The position numbers were made by a program, and so were the translations under genes. A DNA stretch of 33,805 nt. Source: Alphaproteobacteria bacterium (lineage in GTDB: Bacteria > Pseudomonadota > Alphaproteobacteria > Sphingomonadales > Sphingomonadaceae). A model generated the notes under the pieces. The model did no database searches, was not told where the DNA came from, and saw nothing but the letters and a program-made list of their open reading frames with translations. The DNA lies in assembly GCA_018828205.1 (NCBI GenBank), contig JAHJWA010000108.1, positions 1 through 33,805 on the forward strand, written 5' to 3'. Shown piece by piece: positions 1 to 7,819 of this stretch (position 1 is the stretch's first letter; each line of letters starts with the position of its first letter).

Positions 1-592
1 CCGGACGGTAGGAGCGCGCGATCGACATATGCCCGTCGTGGCGCACGATCGGGTGCCAGCCCGCCAGCTGCGCGAGCAGCGGGTAGCCGAAATAGGCGAA
101 GCCGTGGCGGTGCAGATCGTTGACGAACCAGCAGCATTTGGCGTGCGTATCCATCCCGATCAGGAAGGCGACCAGCTCGTCATGCGTCATGTGATGCGCG
201 ACCAGGCTCGAGATCACGACATCGAAATCGCGCGCGATCACCTCGGCATAATCGCCGGTCCAATATTCGATCGGCAGGTCGCAGGGCGTGCTCTCGCGCG
301 CGACGACCTTGCTCTTGGGGTTGAGATCGACCCCGACCAGATAGGCGGTCTTGCCCTTGCGCTTGGCCCAGGCGGCGATCTCGCGCAGCATGTCGCCATC
401 GCCGAAGCCGACATCGAGCAGGCGGAAGGAATCGCGTCCCGCCAGCGCGCGGTCGAGATAGGCCAGCGTCGGGGCATGCGCGCGGGTCACGCGGTTGACC
501 TTGGCGAGATCCTGCAGGACCGCGCGATAGGTGGCCAGGTCCATCCCCGGCTCGTCCATCATCTCCTGGGCGATCAGTCTGTCTTCAAGCAT
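1..592 (-). CDS. SAM-dependent methyltransferase, C-terminus cut by window edge
   Basis: About 197 codons are visible from an ATG at 592 and the frame stays open to base 1, so the C-terminus lies outside the window. A class I methyltransferase fold is indicated by motif I (LLDVGFGDGDML, residues about 58-69), an acidic strand GVDLNP about 20 residues later, and a post-motif segment VVISSLVAHHMT. The start lies 6 nt after the stop of the type III polyketide synthase, so the two are almost certainly co-transcribed. From that pairing I infer that it methylates the polyketide product; the methyl acceptor cannot be read from sequence. It was recovered by reading the reverse complement, because the long plus-strand frame over the same bases is a high-GC shadow. 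Confidence 0.85.
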   Translation of the reverse strand, partial: MLEDRLIAQEMMDEPGMDLATYRAVLQDLAKVNRVTRAHAPTLAYLDRALAGRDSFRLLDVGFGDGDMLREIAAWAKRKGKTAYLVGVDLNPKSKVVARESTPCDLPIEYWTGDYAEVIARDFDVVISSLVAHHMTHDELVAFLIGMDTHAKCCWFVNDLHRHGFAYFGYPLLAQLAGWHPIVRHDGHMSIARSYRP

Positions 593-598
593 AGGTCT

Positions 599-1648
599 TC
601 ACGCGCTCCAGCCGAAGCGGAAGCCTTCCATTGCCAGCCCCGGGCCGAAGGCCAGCGCGACCCCGTCGCGAGGCGCGTCGCGCAGCGTGCGCTCGAGCAC
701 GAACATCAGCGTCGAGGAGGACATATTGCCGAAATCGCGCAGCACCGCGCGCGAATGATCGAGCGCATCGGGCGCGAGCCCCAGCCCGTTCTCGATGGCG
801 TCGAGGATCGAGCGGCCGCCGGCATGGACCGCGAAGGCCTCGGGCAATTCGTCGCCCGCGATCCGCGCGCGGACCTCGGGGGTCAGCAGCGCGTCGCGGA
901 TCCGGCCGGGCACCTCGCCCGAGAGATGCATCTCGAAGCCGGTGTCGCCGATATGCCAGGTGATCAGCCCGTCGCTGTCCTCCAGAGTCGCGGAGAGGCC
1001 CTCGCCGAGCTCGAGCCCGGGGCCCGCGCCGCTGACGATCGCCGCAGCCGCACCGTCGCCGAACTGCGCGCCGGCGAGCAGCGGCTCGATCTCGTCATGG
1101 TCCTGGTGGTGCAGGCTGGAGAGCTCGACGGTCACCACCAGCACGCGCGCCTCGGGTTCGCTGCGGACGATATGCCGCGCGGTGCGCAGCGCGGTGACCG
1201 CGGCGTAGCAGCCCATGAACCCCACCAGCACCCGCTCGACCGAGCCCGCCAGCCCCAGCCGCCGCGCGAGGATCTGGTCGATCCCCGGCGCCACGAAGCC
1301 GGTGCAACTTGCAACGACGATATGCGTAACAATGCCGAGTTTGCCCAGCTTCCTGATCGCCGCCAGTGCCAGTTCGGGCGCCTCTTTGGCGTAGATTGCC
1401 ATGCGCTCGGCGGTGCTCGGCGGTTCGGCGGCGTAGAAGCCCGCGCCCTCGTCGAGCTTGGCATCCTCCTCGTCGAGCACCGACCAGCGATGCTCGATGC
1501 CCGACCGCTCCGCCATCCGCGCATAGAGCTTCGCCTCGCGCCGACCCTCGAGCCGGCGCATCGCCCAGTGGCGGTAGTCCTGTTCGAAGTCGCAATCGGG
1601 CACGGCTGTGGCGATGGCATTGATACGCGCGGTCATTCGGGAAGACAT
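599..1648 (-). CDS. Type III polyketide synthase (chalcone/stilbene synthase-like)
   Basis: A homodimeric ketosynthase-type enzyme that condenses malonyl-CoA units on an acyl-CoA starter without an acyl carrier protein. From the ATG at 1648 the protein is 349 residues, normal for the family. The catalytic triad is visible: Cys115 in ASCTGF, His275 in VHAGG and Asn308 in FGNMSSS; the FGDGAAA glycine loop is also present. A TTG 18 nt upstream is possible, but the ATG has AGGGAG about 9 nt before it. The gene sits 41 bp after nadE and 6 nt before the methyltransferase, all on the same strand. Bacterial relatives make alkylresorcinols, pyrones or similar lipids; the product here cannot be told from sequence. 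It is not an ordinary FabH/KAS III, because the His and Asn motifs are of type III PKS form. Confidence 0.92.
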   Translation of the reverse strand: MSSRMTARINAIATAVPDCDFEQDYRHWAMRRLEGRREAKLYARMAERSGIEHRWSVLDEEDAKLDEGAGFYAAEPPSTAERMAIYAKEAPELALAAIRKLGKLGIVTHIVVASCTGFVAPGIDQILARRLGLAGSVERVLVGFMGCYAAVTALRTARHIVRSEPEARVLVVTVELSSLHHQDHDEIEPLLAGAQFGDGAAAAIVSGAGPGLELGEGLSATLEDSDGLITWHIGDTGFEMHLSGEVPGRIRDALLTPEVRARIAGDELPEAFAVHAGGRSILDAIENGLGLAPDALDHSRAVLRDFGNMSSSTLMFVLERTLRDAPRDGVALAFGPGLAMEGFRFGWSA

Positions 1649-1689
1649 CCTAGATTGCTCCCTCAACGGTCGCGCGCTGCGCTGGTTTC

Positions 1690-3744
1690 CTAATCCGGGA
1701 GATTATCGCGCAATTCGGCCAACCACAAATCCGCCACCGCATCGCTGGGCGCGCGCCAGTCGCCGCGCGGGCTGAGCGCCCCGCCCGCGCTGACCTTGGG
1801 CCCGTTGGGCATGGCGCTGCGCTTGAACTGGCTGAACTGGATGAAGCGCAGCAGGAATTTCTCGAGCCAGTCGGCGATCGTCGCGAGGTCGTATTGCCTC
1901 CTGCGCTCCTCGTGAAAGCCTTCCGGCCAGATCCCCTCTCGCGCGTCCCGCCAGGCGTGCCAGGCGAGGAAGGCGACATGGCTGGGCTTCTGCCCCCAAC
2001 GCACGATGTGGTGGAGGAAGAAATCGTTGAGTTCGTATGGCCCGATCTTGCTCTCGGTGCGCTGGATCTCGCCATCCTCGCCGGCGGGCACCAATTCGGG
2101 CGAGATATCGGTCGCGAGAATGTCGTGCAGCACCGCATCGCAGCTTTCGTCGAACTGCCTTGTGGTGGTCGTCCAGCGGATGAGGTGCTGGATCAGCGTC
2201 TTGGGCACACCCGAATTGACGTTGTAATGGCTCATGTGGTCGCCCACGCCATAGGTGCTCCAGCCCAGCGCGATCTCGCTCAGATCGCCCGTCCCGATCA
2301 CCCAGCCGCCGTGCTGCCCCGCCAGCCGGAACAGGTAATCGGTCCGCAGGCCGGCTTGAACATTCTCGAAGGTGATGTCGTAGACCGGTTCGCCGCCGGC
2401 GAAGGCGTGGCCGATGTTCTCGAGCATCAGCGCGGCGGTCGGCCTGATGTCGATCTCCTCGGCGGTGATCTGGAGCGCATCCATCAGCCGCCAGGCGTTG
2501 GACTTGGTGCCGTCCGAAGTGCCGAAGCCGGGCAGCGTATAGCCGCGGATGGTCGAGCGCGGCAGCCCCAGGCTGTCGCAGGCCTTGGCCGCGACGATCA
2601 ACGCATGGGTGCTGTCGAGACCGCCCGACACCCCGATCACCAGGCATTTCGGATCGGTCGCCTGGATCCGGCGGATCAGTCCGTCGACCTGGATGTTGAA
2701 CGCCTCGTAGCAATCCTCGTCCAGCTTGTTCTGGCGGTTGGGTACGAAGGGAAAGCGGCGGATCGGGCGGCGCAGTCCGACATCGCCGCCCGCGGGTTCG
2801 TGATCGAACACCACGGTGCGGAACCGGTCCTCGGGGCGGCCGCATTCGTCGGCGGCATCGTTGAAGGTCTGCATCCGCATCCGGTCGCTGAGGATGCGCT
2901 GGCAGTCGATATCGGCGATGCACAATTCGGGCTCGCGGTCGAAGCGCACGCTCTCGGCGAGCAGATCGCCGAGTTCGTAGATCATGCCCTGTCCGTCCCA
3001 GGCGAGGTCGGTGGTGCTCTCGCCGTGACCGCTGGCCGAATAGGCATAGGCGCAGACCGAGCGTGAGGAACTGGCGCGGCTGAGCATGTGACGCTCGTCC
3101 GACTTGCCGATGGTGATGTTGGAGGCCGACAGGTTGAGCAGAATGGTCGCGCCCGCGAGCGCGGCCTGCGTCCCCGGCTGCACCGGGCTCCAGAAATCCT
3201 CGCAGATCTCCATCCCGAAGACAAAGCCCGGGATGCTTTCATGCGCGAAGATCAGATCGACCCCGAAGGGGACTTCAGCGCCGCCGATCGGGATCGCGAG
3301 ATCGACGCAATCGCGTCCGTGCACGAACCAGCGCTTCTCGTAGAACTCGCGGTAATTGGGCAGATAGCTCTTGGGCACCACGCCCAGGATCGTCCCGCGC
3401 GCGATCGCGATCCCGCAATTGTAGATCCGCCCGTTGCGCCGCAGCGGGGCGCCGATCACCAGCACGGTCGCGAACTCGCGACTTGCCTCGACGATCCGCT
3501 GGAGATGGGTTTCGACCGCATCGAGCAACGCGACCTGCAAGTGCAGATCGTCGATCGCGTAGGATGACAGGCTCAGTTCGGGATAGAGCAAGAGATCGAC
3601 CTGGTGCGCGGCCGCCTTGCGCGCTTCGCCGATGATCCCATCGGCATTATAGGCGACATCGGCGGTGCGCACCTTGGGAGTGCTGGTCGCCAACCGCACG
3701 AAGCCGTGGGTGTGCAGGTCGAAGAAAGGGTGGGTTTGGGTCAT
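1690..3744 (-). CDS. nadE: Glutamine-dependent NAD+ synthetase
   Basis: Catalyses the last step of NAD+ biosynthesis, amidating nicotinate adenine dinucleotide with ammonia from glutamine, in the cytosol. The protein is about 684 residues, the size of the two-domain glutamine-dependent form. The N-terminal nitrilase-type glutaminase has Glu56 (YPELSLSS), Lys125 (VPKSYLPN) and Cys181 (MEICEDFW). The C-terminal synthetase has the PP-loop SGGLDS at 373-378 and the downstream GTGDLSEIALGW segment. I chose the ATG at 3744 because GGAAGGCGGC lies directly before it; the frame continues 12 codons further without a better site. It follows topoisomerase IB by 52 bp and precedes the PKS by 41 bp on the same strand. 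It is probably essential and is not functionally tied to its neighbours in any obvious way. Confidence 0.96.
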   Translation of the reverse strand: MTQTHPFFDLHTHGFVRLATSTPKVRTADVAYNADGIIGEARKAAAHQVDLLLYPELSLSSYAIDDLHLQVALLDAVETHLQRIVEASREFATVLVIGAPLRRNGRIYNCGIAIARGTILGVVPKSYLPNYREFYEKRWFVHGRDCVDLAIPIGGAEVPFGVDLIFAHESIPGFVFGMEICEDFWSPVQPGTQAALAGATILLNLSASNITIGKSDERHMLSRASSSRSVCAYAYSASGHGESTTDLAWDGQGMIYELGDLLAESVRFDREPELCIADIDCQRILSDRMRMQTFNDAADECGRPEDRFRTVVFDHEPAGGDVGLRRPIRRFPFVPNRQNKLDEDCYEAFNIQVDGLIRRIQATDPKCLVIGVSGGLDSTHALIVAAKACDSLGLPRSTIRGYTLPGFGTSDGTKSNAWRLMDALQITAEEIDIRPTAALMLENIGHAFAGGEPVYDITFENVQAGLRTDYLFRLAGQHGGWVIGTGDLSEIALGWSTYGVGDHMSHYNVNSGVPKTLIQHLIRWTTTTRQFDESCDAVLHDILATDISPELVPAGEDGEIQRTESKIGPYELNDFFLHHIVRWGQKPSHVAFLAWHAWRDAREGIWPEGFHEERRRQYDLATIADWLEKFLLRFIQFSQFKRSAMPNGPKVSAGGALSPRGDWRAPSDAVADLWLAELRDNLPD

Positions 3745-3796
3745 GCCGCCTTCCGTATCGGCAGACACTGCGCCGTGCAATCGACCAGACCGCGGC

Positions 3797-4798
3797 TCAG
3801 GCGGCGAGCAGTTCGGCGGCGCGCGGGCCGTCCTGCAGCAGCGCGAGCAGCCCGCGCTCCTCGCGGCTGAGCCATTTGGTGCTGCGCGGCAGGCTCAGGG
3901 TCTCGCGCCACTCCGACTGTTTGCCGATCAGATCGATGACCGCGGGGTGGACATAGCTCTTGCGCGTCACCGCCGGGGTGTTGCCCAGATGCGCGGAGAC
4001 TCCTTCCAGCACCGCCTTGATCGTCAGCCCCTCCTTGCTACCGGCCAGCATGCTGAATCCCAGCACGCTGGCATGCCAGGTCCGGAAATTCTTCGCGGTG
4101 AAATCCTCGCCCATGGTCTCGCGCAGATAGGCGTTCACATCGGACGATCCGACGGCGTGATGCGCGCCGTCGTCGTCGACATATTGGAACACGTGCTGAC
4201 CGGGCAGATCCTGCATCTTGCGGACCACGCGCGCCAAGCTGCTGTCGGTCAGCTTGAGCTCGCGAAGCTTGCCGCCCTTGCCCTTGAACCGCAGCCGGAG
4301 CGTGTGCCCGGTCACCTCGGCATGACGCTGGCGCAGGGTGGTCGCGCCGTAGCTCTTGTTGCTGGCCGCATAGCCCTCGTTCCCGATCCGCACCGCCCCC
4401 AGATCGAGCAGCCGCACCACGCTCGCCACCGCTCGTTCGCGGGTCAGGGTCCGCGCGCGCAGATCCTCCTCGACCCGGCGGCGGACCAGCGGCAGCAGAT
4501 TGCCGAAAGCGATGCAGCCGTCGTATTTCTCGCTTTCCTGCTTGGCGCGGAAGTCGGGATGGTAGCGATATTGCTTGCGCCCCTTGGCGTCGTAGCCGGT
4601 GGCGAGAATATGGCCGTTGGGCGCCGGGCAGAACCAGGCATCGATATAGGCGGGCGGCAGCGCGATCGCGTTCAGCCGCCGCTTCTCCAGTCGATCGGCA
4701 ATCAGCTTGCCGTCGGGATCGTAATAGGCCCAGCCCCGGCCGGCGCGCTTGCGGTTGATCCCCGGGAGATCGTCGTCGACATAGATGAGCTTGGTCAT
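3797..4798 (-). CDS. Type IB DNA topoisomerase (poxvirus-like bacterial family)
   Basis: Relaxes supercoiled DNA through a 3'-phosphotyrosine intermediate. The protein is 333 residues from the ATG at 4798, the usual size of the bacterial poxvirus-like enzymes. The catalytic pentad can be followed: Arg137 in VRIGNEGY, the Lys in KGKGGK near residue 177, Arg239 in NFRTWHAS, and the nucleophile Tyr282 in TPAVTRKSYVHP. The N-terminal RAGRGWAYYDPDG segment is typical of these enzymes. A TTG four codons upstream is the only other start; neither has a strong ribosome site. It is the first gene of the minus-strand run and is divergent from yghU, sharing about 95 bp of upstream DNA. The catalytic chemistry is shared with tyrosine recombinases, but domain order and motifs fit topoisomerase, so it should not be taken as an island integrase. 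Confidence 0.93.
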   Translation of the reverse strand: MTKLIYVDDDLPGINRKRAGRGWAYYDPDGKLIADRLEKRRLNAIALPPAYIDAWFCPAPNGHILATGYDAKGRKQYRYHPDFRAKQESEKYDGCIAFGNLLPLVRRRVEEDLRARTLTRERAVASVVRLLDLGAVRIGNEGYAASNKSYGATTLRQRHAEVTGHTLRLRFKGKGGKLRELKLTDSSLARVVRKMQDLPGQHVFQYVDDDGAHHAVGSSDVNAYLRETMGEDFTAKNFRTWHASVLGFSMLAGSKEGLTIKAVLEGVSAHLGNTPAVTRKSYVHPAVIDLIGKQSEWRETLSLPRSTKWLSREERGLLALLQDGPRAAELLAA

Positions 4799-4893
4799 GG
4801 TGAAGGCCAAACCGCCCAGGCGGTGTTCCGGTTCCGCTTGCCTGGCGGCCTTGCGCGCCCCACCTGTGCCACAGACACTCGAGGAGACACGCT

Positions 4894-5745
4894 TTGCCCG
4901 ACGCCAGCTATACGCCGCCCGAAATCTGGTCGCACGACGCCGAAAACGGCGGGAAGTTCGCCAGCATCAACCGCCCGACCTCCGGTGCCCGCGAGGATAA
5001 GGAATTGCCGCTGGGCACCCATGACCTCCAGCTCTATTCGCTCGCGACACCCAATGGGGTGAAGGCCACGATCATGCTCGAGGAACTGCTCGAGGCCGGG
5101 CATGCGGGCGCCGAATACGACGCCTGGACGATCAACATCGGCGACGGCGATCAGTTTGGATCGGGCTTCGTCGATCTCAACCCCAATTCCAAGATCCCCA
5201 CGCTGCTCGACCGCAGCGGCAAAAAGCCCGTGCGGGTGTTCGAAAGCGGCGCGATCCTGATGCATCTGGCGGAAAAGTTCGGCGCCTTCCTGCCCACCGA
5301 TCACACCCGCGCCGAGGTGCTCAGCTGGCTGTTCTGGCAGGTCGGCAGCGCGCCCTTCATCGGCGGCGGCTTCGGCCATTTCTACGCCTATGCGCCCGAG
5401 AAATACGAATATCCGATCAACCGCTATGCGATGGAAACCAAGCGGTTGTTCGATGTCGCCGACAAGCGGCTCGAGCGCTCGCAATATCTCGGCGGCGACG
5501 AATACACCGTGGCCGACATCGCCGCCTTCCCCTGGATCGCCCCCTTCGTTTTCGGCGGGATCTACGGCGAAGCGCGCACATTCCTGGCGATCCACGAATA
5601 CGAGCATGTCGATCGCTGGGTGAAGACCATCGCCGAACGCCCCGGGGTCAAGCGCGGCCGGATCGTCAACAAGACCTGGGGCGAAGAGAACGAGCAGTTG
5701 CGCGAACGCCATTCGGCGGCAGACTTCGAAGGCAAGGCTCTCTAG
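4894..5745 (+). CDS. yghU: YghU-type glutathione S-transferase / disulfide-bond oxidoreductase
   Basis: The Nu-class GST family (YghU, YfcG) binds two glutathiones and reduces organic disulfides and peroxides rather than conjugating xenobiotics. The 283 residues match YghU length. The N-terminal extension (residues 1-45) precedes a thioredoxin-like domain with TPNGVKATIMLEE and SKIPTLLD; the ESGAILMHLAEKFG glutathione-binding segment is clear. The C-terminal helical domain includes YTVADIAAFPW. The start is a TTG, decided by a GAGGAG site at 4881-4886 seven nt upstream; no ATG lies in a suitable position. The gene is monocistronic, divergent from topoisomerase IB, and followed by a GC-rich hairpin and tRNA-Gln. 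Confidence 0.93.
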   Translation: MPDASYTPPEIWSHDAENGGKFASINRPTSGAREDKELPLGTHDLQLYSLATPNGVKATIMLEELLEAGHAGAEYDAWTINIGDGDQFGSGFVDLNPNSKIPTLLDRSGKKPVRVFESGAILMHLAEKFGAFLPTDHTRAEVLSWLFWQVGSAPFIGGGFGHFYAYAPEKYEYPINRYAMETKRLFDVADKRLERSQYLGGDEYTVADIAAFPWIAPFVFGGIYGEARTFLAIHEYEHVDRWVKTIAERPGVKRGRIVNKTWGEENEQLRERHSAADFEGKAL

Positions 5746-5756
5746 GGTCCGCAAGC

Positions 5757-5783
5757 ACGGGCGCGACCCGCGGTTGCGCCCGT
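5757..5783 (+). terminator. GC-rich hairpin after yghU
   Basis: ACGGGCGC (5757-5764) pairs perfectly with GCGCCCGT (5776-5783) across an 11-nt loop, 11 bp after the yghU stop. No T-tract follows, so it may be a weak terminator or an mRNA 3'-end stabiliser. Confidence 0.45.
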
Positions 5784-5875
5784 CACCCCGACGCGTCGGG
5801 CGAGTTGAGATGGGCCCGATGGGGCGGTCAGCCCTTTTCATCGCCGCGCAAACCGCTATAGGGGCGCGCTCGTGC

Positions 5876-5950
5876 TGGGGTGTAGCCAAGTGGTAAGGCA
5901 CCGGTTTTTGGTATCGGCATTCGCAGGTTCGATCCCTGCCACCCCAGCCA
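5876..5950 (+). tRNA. trnQ: tRNA-Gln (anticodon UUG), CCA encoded
   Basis: A full cloverleaf can be drawn. The acceptor 5' strand TGGGGTG pairs with CACCCCA (5940-5946), followed by G and an encoded CCA. The anticodon stem CCGGT/ATCGG encloses the loop TTTTGGT, giving anticodon UUG, which reads CAA. The T-arm GCAGG/CCTGC has the loop TTCGATC. The tRNA proper is 72 nt plus CCA. Its last 16 nt (5935-5950) recur with one mismatch at 26931-26946, which suggests the tRNA 3' end served as an integration site. Confidence 0.97.
5935..5950 (+). repeat. Left att-like direct repeat (tRNA-Gln 3' end)
   Basis: CCTGCCACCCCAGCCA forms the 3' T-stem strand, acceptor strand and CCA of tRNA-Gln. It matches the right copy at 26931-26946 at 15 of 16 positions (C/T at the ninth). 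Confidence 0.5.
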
Positions 5951-6256
5951 ACACCTCCGACAAGTCATTGAAAACGAACTGATTCCTATCGGCCGCGACG
6001 GGACTTTGGCCCGGTCACTGTGCCCACGATCCGGCCTGCAGGCGTGGGGACCGGAAACATCTTTCGAGGAACTCCAACGCGGCGAGGCGCGCGCGCGGTA
6101 GGGCTTTCGGATCAGACCGGAGTGGTGATCGCGGCACCCTGCCGGCCGCGAGGAAGCTTGCTCGCTTCCCATCCTCGACAGCAAGTCTGCGCCGGCCCAC
6201 GTGCACCGCAGCACGTTTGACACATTGGCGATCTAGTCCGCGCTCCCGTGTCCGCA
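5951..6256. other. Intergenic region between tRNA-Gln and the ECF sigma gene
   Basis: About 300 bp with no supportable gene. Short frames here run antisense through the tRNA or lack start signals. As the first DNA after the tRNA it would hold the left end of the putative island, but I see no recombinase remnant. The promoter of the sigma factor gene should lie here; I could not pick convincing -35/-10 boxes. Confidence 0.5.
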
Positions 6257-6805
6257 ATGTTCTCCCAGCATGACCAGCTTTCCGGGCCGAAGAGCCATGC
6301 GAAAGGCGCCCCCTCGGCAGATCATGAGTGGACCGCGCTGCGCCATACGATTGTTTCCTACGTGATGCGGCGGGGTCAACCCCGCCATATTGCGGAAGAT
6401 GTGGCGCAGGATGCCTGCATCAAACTGCTGCGCTATTGCGAGCAGCAACGACCGGCGAGTCTGTATGCGCTGGCCTTCCGGATCGCCTCCAACTGTCTGG
6501 TCGATATGGTTCGCAAGGAAGGCACCGGACATGCGGAGCTGGCCGATGATCTTGCATGCGAGGCTCCGCTACAGGACCGAATAATTGATGGGCAGTTGCG
6601 CGTGATCAGGTTTGAGACCGCGCTGGCGGCCATGCCATCGCTGAGGCGGGCGGTCTTCCGCAAGCGGCGGATCGACAATCACTCCCACGCTCAGATTGCC
6701 GCAGAGTTCGGCATATCCGTCGCATCGGTAGAAAAACATGTCAGCCGCGGACTGCAGGATTTGCGCCGGGCGCTGCAGATCGACAAGGATGGCGACATCC
6801 GATGA
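6257..6805 (+). CDS. ECF RNA polymerase sigma factor, FecI-like
   Basis: An extracytoplasmic-function sigma factor of about 182 residues. Region 2 is at about residues 24-90 (HIAEDVAQDACIKLLRY, then ALAFRIASNCLVDMVRK). Region 4 is at about 117-170 (LPSLRRAVFRKRRIDN, then IAAEFGISVASVEKHVSRGLQDLRR), the helix-turn-helix that reads the -35 box. I chose the ATG at 6257; a GTG three codons upstream (6248) is equally allowed and neither has a good ribosome site. Its TGA overlaps the ATG of the fecR-like gene (ATGA), so the pair is translationally coupled. By family logic it is held by the FecR protein and released when the adjacent TonB receptor binds its substrate, then transcribes the receptor gene. 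Confidence 0.93.
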   Translation: MFSQHDQLSGPKSHAKGAPSADHEWTALRHTIVSYVMRRGQPRHIAEDVAQDACIKLLRYCEQQRPASLYALAFRIASNCLVDMVRKEGTGHAELADDLACEAPLQDRIIDGQLRVIRFETALAAMPSLRRAVFRKRRIDNHSHAQIAAEFGISVASVEKHVSRGLQDLRRALQIDKDGDIR

Positions 6806-7725
6806 CCGCCACCGATAGCTCATACGAACAAGCCGCGGCCTGGCTCGACCAGATGAACCGCTCGGTCTTCGACGCTGCCGATGGCGAGCGCTTCGATGCA
6901 TGGATGAACGCCGACCCGCTGAACCGTGAAGCCTTCGCCGAACTCGCGGCGATCTGGGACAGCGAGGAGCTGGAGACAGCCTGCGCGGCCGAACCGGCAG
7001 CGACAGCCGCACCGCGACGCTTGTTCGCGGCCGGCTGGGTCAGCTCGGCGCGGGTAGCCTTGGTGGCCGCGGCGACGGCGGCCATCGTGCTCTTCACCGC
7101 CACCATGATCCCGCGTGACTACGGCAGCGCTCCGGGCGAGATGCGGCGCGTCGCTCTGGCGGACGGCACAAGCGTCGTTCTCGGCGGCAGCAGTTCCATC
7201 AGCGTGCGGATGCTTCCTTGGCGCCGGGCCATCGATCTCGAACGCGGAGAGGCATCGTTCGATGTCGCGCACGATGCAGCGCGGCCGATGGCGGTGCGCA
7301 TCGGGGAAACACGGGTTACGGTCCTTGGAACCGCCTTTCATATCGACCGGCTGGCGGCCGACCGCGTCACGGTGGCCGTTTCGCGCGGGTCGGTGCGCGT
7401 CAACACCGGTACCGAGGAACTGGATATCTCGCGTTTGGAAGCGGTGCGAGCGATGTCGGGGAGGCTGCAACGGGTGCGTTTCGAACCCGAGCTGCAGGTC
7501 GCCAGCGGGTGGTTCGTGGCAAAGGAGGCGCCTCTCGCCGATCTGGTCGAGAAACTGCGCCGCTACTCCAAGACCCCGATCCGCATCACCAATGGCCAAG
7601 CCCGCGCTCTCCGCGTGACGGGGCGCTTCAAGATCGCCGATGTCGCAGGCACTTTGAATACTCTTGAAGGCCTCTATGGCATTGAAATCGCAAGGCGTAA
7701 TTCATCGATAGAAATATCGTTATAA
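6802..7725 (+). CDS. FecR-like transmembrane anti-sigma factor
   Basis: A single-pass inner-membrane protein of 307 residues that relays a periplasmic signal to the ECF sigma factor. The N-terminal cytosolic part (1-80) has the FecR N-terminal pattern AAAWLDQMNR and FDAWMNADPLNREAFAEL. A hydrophobic helix at about 84-102 is the membrane anchor. The periplasmic FecR domain follows (about 112-205: RRVALADGTSVVLGGSSSI, then RAIDLERGEASFDVAHD and VTVLGTAFHID). A C-terminal domain of about 240-305 (ADLVEKLRRYSKTPIRI) is of the kind that contacts the STN domain of the receptor. Its start overlaps the sigma gene stop and the TonB receptor gene begins 94 bp after it. Confidence 0.94.
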   Translation: MTATDSSYEQAAAWLDQMNRSVFDAADGERFDAWMNADPLNREAFAELAAIWDSEELETACAAEPAATAAPRRLFAAGWVSSARVALVAAATAAIVLFTATMIPRDYGSAPGEMRRVALADGTSVVLGGSSSISVRMLPWRRAIDLERGEASFDVAHDAARPMAVRIGETRVTVLGTAFHIDRLAADRVTVAVSRGSVRVNTGTEELDISRLEAVRAMSGRLQRVRFEPELQVASGWFVAKEAPLADLVEKLRRYSKTPIRITNGQARALRVTGRFKIADVAGTLNTLEGLYGIEIARRNSSIEISL

Positions 7726-7769
7726 AACAGAAACAATGTAACAATAGTGTAATCAGAAAAACATTGTCC

Positions 7770-7798
7770 GGAAACACCCTTCTGCACCGTTTTGTAGG
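7770..7798 (+). promoter_or_regulatory. Possible ECF-type promoter of the TonB receptor gene
   Basis: The 94 bp between fecR and the receptor gene is much more AT-rich than its surroundings. GGAAAC at 7770-7775 resembles the GGAA-type -35 of FecI-class promoters, and TGTAGG starts 17 nt later (7793), 22 nt before the receptor ATG. An AAGGGGA ribosome site follows at 7807-7813. The -10 assignment is weak; this is pattern inference only. Confidence 0.3.
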
Positions 7799-7819
7799 TG
7801 GAACTGAAGGGGATCTAAC

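Noticed and set aside
29..1693. Long plus-strand open frame over the PKS and methyltransferase
   Set aside because: Composition is rich in Arg, Ala and Gln with no motifs; the minus strand encodes recognisable enzymes. High-GC shadow.
3797..4798. Topoisomerase IB as the integrase of the putative island
   Set aside because: Motifs and N-terminal domain are those of poxvirus-like topoisomerase IB, and the gene lies outside the tRNA-bounded segment.
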